Positions 6,207 through 9,474 of a DNA stretch of 9,474 bases are shown here, in pieces. How positions within the stretch are numbered: the first letter of the stretch is position 1; the number at the start of each line of letters is the position of its first letter. The position numbers and the translations under genes are program-made. Origin of the DNA: an uncultured Oscillospiraceae bacterium (GTDB taxonomy: Bacteria > Bacillota > Clostridia > Oscillospirales > Acutalibacteraceae); contig CABQAA010000057.1 in NCBI GenBank assembly GCA_902461995.1, positions 1-9,474 of the forward strand, in the 5' to 3' direction. The notes beneath the pieces are model-generated. The model searched no databases. It saw only the letters and a program-made list of their open reading frames with translations, and was not told the origin of the DNA.

Positions 6207-7504
6207 GCCGCCCTCTCCTCCCTACCCGGTTGAATTCCCGGCAGATCCGCAAAGGTGAGCTGCTGCACAGGCTGCGTCATCGGAAGATTTCCAGGCCGCA
6301 GCCGGACGTCTGCCGTCAGATTCTGATAAATAAAGGATTCTGAGAGCCGGGTACCGTCAGCCATCCGGCCTTTACACGTGATAAAATAAACGGCCCGTTT
6401 GAGTACCACCCCGATTTTTCTTAAATCGTCAAAGCCAAGCGATCCCGCCCGACGTGCGTTCACAATCCGGTCCGCGGATTTGACCCCGATCCCCGGCACC
6501 CGCAGCAGCATCTCCCGTTCCGCCCGGTTGACCTCGACGGGAAAACGGTCGAGATGATGCAGGGCCCAATTGCATTTCGGGTCGAGCAGGGGATCGAGAG
6601 ACGGATGTGCCTCATCGAGAATTTCATCCACCTGAAAGCCATAGGACCGCAGCAGCCAGTCAGTCTGATACAGGCGGTGCTCCCGCAGCAGGGGCGGCGG
6701 CTGATCCTTGGGAAGGAGGGCATGCGTCCCCACCGGAATATACGCCGAGTAAAACACCCGTTTTAACGCATACCGGCTGTAAAGGCCGGCCGCCAGTTTC
6801 ATAATCTGGTAATCGGTATCGGGTGTGGCACCGATGATCATCTGCGTGCTCTGTCCTCCCGGCGCAAAGGCGGGAGCGTGACGGTAAACCGCGAGCTCGT
6901 GCCGGCTTTGCGCCACCCGGTCGCGCACGGCGGCCATGGGCTTCAGGATGCTCTGCTTGGATTTGTTCGGAGCAAACAGATTCAGACTGCGCTCGCTCGG
7001 CAGTTCGATGTTGACGCTCATACGGTCACAGAGCAGCCCGAGCTTGTCGATCAGCTCGGGCGAACAACCGGGGATAGCTTTCGCATGGATATACCCGGCA
7101 AAGCGATAGGGCCCCCGGAGCAGCTCGAGCACCCGGCACATCCGTTCCATGGAGGTATCCGGATCCTTCAGCACCCCCGAGCTGAGGAACAGGCCCTCGA
7201 TATAATTGCGGCGATAGAATTCCATTGTCAGGGTCGCCAATTCCTCCGGGGTGAAGGTGGCGCGCGGCACGTCGTTTGAACAGCGGTTGACACAGTACTG
7301 ACAGTCATAGACGCAGTTGTTGGTCATCAGCACTTTGAGCAGGGAAATACAGCGCCCGTCAGCCGCAAAGCTATGGCAGATGCCGCAGCCCACGGCGGAA
7401 CCCAACATCCCCGCCTGTCCCTCCCGGTCCACGCCGCTGGACGTGCAGGCCGCGTCATATTTGGCGGAATCCGCCAAAATCCGCAGTTTATCCATCAGTT
7501 CCAA
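6185..7504 (-). CDS. Radical SAM 'putative DNA modification/repair' protein
   Basis: A 439-residue enzyme of the TIGR03916 family. The radical SAM 4Fe-4S motif CVYDCQYC gives C64, C68 and C71. Before it are conserved cysteines C40, C43 and C52 (GCGICHS...RC), which might bind a second cluster. After the barrel, residues 331-349 form a helix-hairpin-helix element (LLRVPGIGVKSADRIV) typical of non-specific DNA binding, followed by a conserved VVLKRAVYFITC segment. The reaction is unknown; DNA or a nucleotide is the likely substrate. Start choice: the longest frame begins with an ATG at 7537, but that ATG lies inside the LexA box between the -35 and -10 elements. The best start is TTG at 7504 (peptide MELMDKLRILADSAKYD), 5-8 nt after an AGGGGGTGA ribosome site; ATG at 7495 is the alternative. 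First gene of an operon with the DUF4130 partner. Confidence 0.93.
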   Translation of the reverse strand: MELMDKLRILADSAKYDAACTSSGVDREGQAGMLGSAVGCGICHSFAADGRCISLLKVLMTNNCVYDCQYCVNRCSNDVPRATFTPEELATLTMEFYRRNYIEGLFLSSGVLKDPDTSMERMCRVLELLRGPYRFAGYIHAKAIPGCSPELIDKLGLLCDRMSVNIELPSERSLNLFAPNKSKQSILKPMAAVRDRVAQSRHELAVYRHAPAFAPGGQSTQMIIGATPDTDYQIMKLAAGLYSRYALKRVFYSAYIPVGTHALLPKDQPPPLLREHRLYQTDWLLRSYGFQVDEILDEAHPSLDPLLDPKCNWALHHLDRFPVEVNRAEREMLLRVPGIGVKSADRIVNARRAGSLGFDDLRKIGVVLKRAVYFITCKGRMADGTRLSESFIYQNLTADVRLRPGNLPMTQPVQQLTFADLPGIQPGREERAACRTGQM

Positions 7505-7525
7505 ATTGTCACCCCCTACCTCACC

Positions 7526-7554
7526 AGTATAGAACATATGTTCTTATGTGTCAA
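7526..7554 (-). promoter_or_regulatory. Strong sigma-A promoter of the radical SAM-DUF4130 operon
   Basis: On the minus strand a consensus TTGACA (7549-7554), a 17-bp spacer and TATACT (7526-7531). Transcription would begin near 7519, about 15 nt before the TTG start. An unrepressed promoter this close to consensus would be strong, which fits tight control by the operator in its spacer. Confidence 0.9.
7531..7544. promoter_or_regulatory. LexA (SOS) operator
   Basis: Perfect 14-bp palindrome AGAACATATGTTCT whose core is GAAC-ATAT-GTTC, the Gram-positive LexA/DinR consensus (CGAAC-N4-GTTCG in Bacillus). It lies in the spacer of the radical SAM promoter, touching the -10, so bound LexA would block RNA polymerase. 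This predicts induction of the operon after DNA damage. The AraC gene's own -35 is 58 bp away, probably too far for direct repression. Confidence 0.85.
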
Positions 7555-7601
7555 TATCTTTCTCCGGTCGATTCTTTAGTATATGAAAAAAACGTTCTGT
7601 A

Positions 7602-7630
7602 TTGCGAAATGCCGTTATCCATGATATGGT
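7602..7630 (+). promoter_or_regulatory. Probable promoter of the AraC-family gene
   Basis: TTGCGA (7602-7607), a 17-bp spacer and TATGGT (7625-7630) preceded by TGA (extended -10). Predicted start near 7637, only about 13 nt before the ATG and just before the ribosome site. A weaker promoter than its divergent neighbour. The 145-bp gap 7505-7649 holds the two divergent promoters and the LexA box. Confidence 0.55.
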
Positions 7631-7649
7631 AATAGTGGAGGGATATGGA

Positions 7650-8594
7650 ATGACACTGAAGGGTACGGCCGATAAAATCAAGGCCAATAAACGGGTGCGG
7701 ATTGAAACCCATACTCTGGATCATCTGGATCTTTCCGTGATCGCGGAGGGTTCCTTCAGCCTTGTGAATATCAAAACCGGGCATGCCGCCCTTCAGATTG
7801 GAGACGCGGATTGTTCGATCGACGCGCCGGCCGTGATTTGTCTGGACGAGCTTAAGCGTGTCGGTGTTTTATGCGACTGCACCTCCAAAGTTCAACTGAT
7901 CAATTTCGATCCCAGTTTTCTGAATGTCAACATGCAGATCAAGTCCATTCGCCACCTGCGTTATCAGGATTTTTGTCAGCAGCACTCCCTCTTTCAGCTC
8001 TCCCCCTTTCTGGCGGACGATCCGGACAAGAGGATTTACCGGTTGACCGGCGATACACAGGACAGTTTCGACCGCGCCTTCGATCGTCTGACGCAGAATC
8101 TCATCGTGCAGCCCGACTGGTACTGGTCGTGCCGGGCCCGTTCGTATTTCATCGATATCATCCAAATTATGGAACGCCTGTTTCACCATTACAGCCTGCC
8201 GGAGGATCCCGAGTCGCTGGGCCCTGCCTCGAAATTCGATGAATTCAAAACCCTGATCGCTTATATCCATAACCATATGGACGAAAAACATACGTTGGAT
8301 TCCCTGTATCGGCGGTTTCGGATCAACAAAAACCAGATCGAGGGCTATTTCCGCGACTACTTGAACACCACGTTTGCGGATTATCTGCGCGATCAGCGCT
8401 TTCAGGAGGCCTCGTATTATCTCCGTTTTACCGGACTGAGCGGCACACAGATCGCCGAGCGGATCGGACTGTCCTCCTCCCAGAATTTCTGCAAGTTCTT
8501 CCGCCATATCGCCGGTATAACCCCGCAGCAGTTCCGGAAGGACGCGGTATCGCGCCGAAAAGCGGATACGGAGCTAAAAAACCTGTCCAAATAG
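7650..8594 (+). CDS. AraC-family transcriptional regulator
   Basis: DNA-binding regulator of 314 residues, the usual AraC size. The C-terminal domain (about 195-300) contains two helix-turn-helix units: the first near 215-237 (TLDSLYRRFRINKNQIEGYF) and the second near 263-285 (LSGTQIAERIGLSSSQNFCK), ending in FFRHIAGITPQQFRK, the family signature. The N-terminal 180 residues are probably a cupin-like sensor with many beta-type segments (LSVIAEGSFSLVNIKTGHAA), plus cysteines C55, C64, C75 and C77; the ligand is unknown. The longest frame starts at a TTG at 7602, but that codon is the predicted -35 box. The ATG at 7650 with a GGAGGG site 7 nt upstream is chosen. It is divergent from the radical SAM operon. 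Its target could be its neighbours, but nothing in the sequence shows this. Confidence 0.94.
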   Translation: MTLKGTADKIKANKRVRIETHTLDHLDLSVIAEGSFSLVNIKTGHAALQIGDADCSIDAPAVICLDELKRVGVLCDCTSKVQLINFDPSFLNVNMQIKSIRHLRYQDFCQQHSLFQLSPFLADDPDKRIYRLTGDTQDSFDRAFDRLTQNLIVQPDWYWSCRARSYFIDIIQIMERLFHHYSLPEDPESLGPASKFDEFKTLIAYIHNHMDEKHTLDSLYRRFRINKNQIEGYFRDYLNTTFADYLRDQRFQEASYYLRFTGLSGTQIAERIGLSSSQNFCKFFRHIAGITPQQFRKDAVSRRKADTELKNLSK

Positions 8595-8705
8595 ACTGAA
8601 AAAATACAGCAAGGAATATGGACCTTATTAACAGCTAGGAAATCGCGTCGCTTTGGCCCTCGGCATCCTTGCGTTTGAAGACGTCAACACCCAGGAGGTA
8701 CTTAT

Positions 8706-9296
8706 ATGACCAAACGATGTCCTTGGTGCGGGAAACGGGAAAAAAGGCTGGTTTTACATCCGACAGGTTCTCCGTTTTTAGCCAAATGTCCATTTTGCCA
8801 TCATATGTATGGCCAGAATAATCATGATAAGTCGATGGCCATACCGGGGCTGCTGTGTATTGTATTCGTATTGCTTTGTTTTCTGCATTCGCTTTTTATC
8901 ATACCGGCGCTCCTTCTGCTTTTCTTTATGATGTCTAATATATTCACCTTGCCGTATCTTAGATTGGAAAAAGACAAGCTAACCGGCCGGTGTCGATTGG
9001 CCGAGGATTCCATATCACAAAAATATGAGGCTAAGTATGGATCCCCTGAAAATGCCCCGGCGTTCAAAGTCAAGGACATTTTTCCGACGACGGCCGATTT
9101 TGACCATCATGCCTGTTACACGCAAAAGGCTCCTATCCAAATCGTCAAAAAATCACCGGACAGCTTTTGGTTTCGGCTTTTATACGATCACCCTGAAAAC
9201 CCTCACTATGAGACGGGGCAATCTTATACCATTTATGTAAAGGATCAACCCGATGAAATCGTCGTATTGGATGCGGATATTCCGGAAAGTGAGTAA
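8706..9296 (+). CDS. Zinc-ribbon, two-helix membrane protein of unknown function
   Basis: I do not recognise this 196-residue protein. The N-terminus has CPWCGK (C5, C8) and CPFCHH (C28, C31), a CxxC-x19-CxxC zinc-ribbon pattern. Then come two hydrophobic segments, about residues 45-61 and 63-81, split by a short HS turn, so both ends probably face the cytoplasm. The remaining 110 residues are polar, with FWFRLLYDHPENPHYETGQS near 154-173 and an acidic end. An AGGAGGT site lies 6 nt before the ATG. It follows the AraC gene by 111 bp on the same strand; that gap (8595-8705) shows neither a convincing promoter nor a terminator, so co-transcription is possible. The coding sequence is clearly lower in GC than its neighbours, which hints at recent acquisition. 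Confidence 0.82.
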   Translation: MTKRCPWCGKREKRLVLHPTGSPFLAKCPFCHHMYGQNNHDKSMAIPGLLCIVFVLLCFLHSLFIIPALLLLFFMMSNIFTLPYLRLEKDKLTGRCRLAEDSISQKYEAKYGSPENAPAFKVKDIFPTTADFDHHACYTQKAPIQIVKKSPDSFWFRLLYDHPENPHYETGQSYTIYVKDQPDEIVVLDADIPESE

Positions 9297-9348
9297 GGTA
9301 ATCATTCGCTCCAATCCCTCCGGTTGCTCTCCGATATACGATAACAGC

Positions 9349-9378
9349 AAAGGATGCGGGGTATCCCGCGTCCTTTTT
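9349..9378 (+). terminator. Rho-independent terminator after the zinc-ribbon gene
   Basis: Stem AAAGGATGCGGG (9349-9360), loop GTAT, and CCCGCGTCCTTT (9365-9376) with one T-G wobble, followed by more T (TTTTT run in total). It lies 52 bp after the stop codon. The bases between (9297-9348) show nothing else. Confidence 0.85.
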
Positions 9379-9430
9379 GCACTTTATCTTAAACGCGCCG
9401 ACTCCGAAAAAGCCGCGGTATCCCCCCTGA

Positions 9431-9472
9431 TATTTCATGCCGGAAATACACAATTTGATGCCGGAAATACAC
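9431..9472. repeat. Two 21-bp tandem units at the window edge
   Basis: Two adjacent 21-bp units (9431-9451 and 9452-9472) agree at 19 of 21 positions; the shared core is ATGCCGGAAATACAC. The window ends two bases later, so more copies may follow. No gene was seen in 9379-9430. The units could be subterminal transposase-binding repeats of an insertion sequence, an operator array, or the edge of a coding repeat; the sequence here does not decide. Confidence 0.75.
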
Positions 9473-9474
9473 CC

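Noticed and set aside
5304..6233. 309-codon open frame on the plus strand
   Set aside because: It lies opposite the DUF4130 gene, has no recognisable domain, and no convincing ribosome site or promoter belongs to it.
7869..8507. 212-codon open frame on the minus strand
   Set aside because: It is antisense to the AraC-family gene, which has full helix-turn-helix signatures and a good ribosome site.

Overview
The window looks like a chromosomal segment from a GC-rich, Gram-positive anaerobe of the Clostridia, probably Oscillospiraceae/Ruminococcaceae-like. This is inferred from strong AGGAGG-type ribosome sites, sigma-A promoters with extended -10 elements, a YwiB/DUF1934 gene beside argS (an arrangement also known in Bacillus), a fused NnrE-NnrD enzyme, and a LexA site of the Gram-positive GAAC-N4-GTTC type. 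No rRNA, tRNA, CRISPR array or complete mobile element was recognised.

Left part (1-4703, all on the minus strand). In transcription order there are three units. The first is a small two-helix membrane protein (3942-4463) with its own promoter at 4561-4590 and a terminator at 3868-3924. The second is the bifunctional NAD(P)H-hydrate repair enzyme NnrE/NnrD (2290-3825) followed closely by a predicted lipoprotein (1722-2276), ending at a 10-bp hairpin (1692-1715). The third is murI (723-1544), the DUF1934 beta-barrel protein (263-679) and argS (1-247, cut by the window edge), driven by a clear promoter at 1596-1624. These are housekeeping functions: cell-wall D-glutamate supply, cofactor repair and tRNA charging.

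Middle part (4702-7554, minus strand). A radical SAM protein of the 'DNA modification/repair' family (6185-7504) overlaps by 22 bp with its obligate partner, a DUF4130 'probable DNA metabolism' protein (5325-6206). A RimJ-like GNAT acetyltransferase (4702-5238) follows and has its own promoter. The radical SAM promoter has a consensus -35 (TTGACA), a 17-bp spacer and a TATACT -10. A perfect palindromic LexA box (AGAACATATGTTCT) fills the spacer. The sequence therefore predicts that this poorly understood pair belongs to the SOS DNA-damage response. This is the most interesting point in the window. The uracil-DNA-glycosylase-like domain that often accompanies the pair is not in the window.

Right part (7602-9474, plus strand). 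An AraC-family regulator is transcribed divergently from the radical SAM operon. It is followed by an unrecognised zinc-ribbon, two-helix membrane protein with visibly lower GC, then a terminator. The last 42 bases hold two 21-bp tandem units that run to the window edge and may be the start of a larger repeat or mobile-element end.

Several start codons were corrected from the longest open frame because a promoter or a well-placed ribosome site showed the true start: murI, nnr, the small membrane protein, the acetyltransferase, the radical SAM protein and the AraC regulator.
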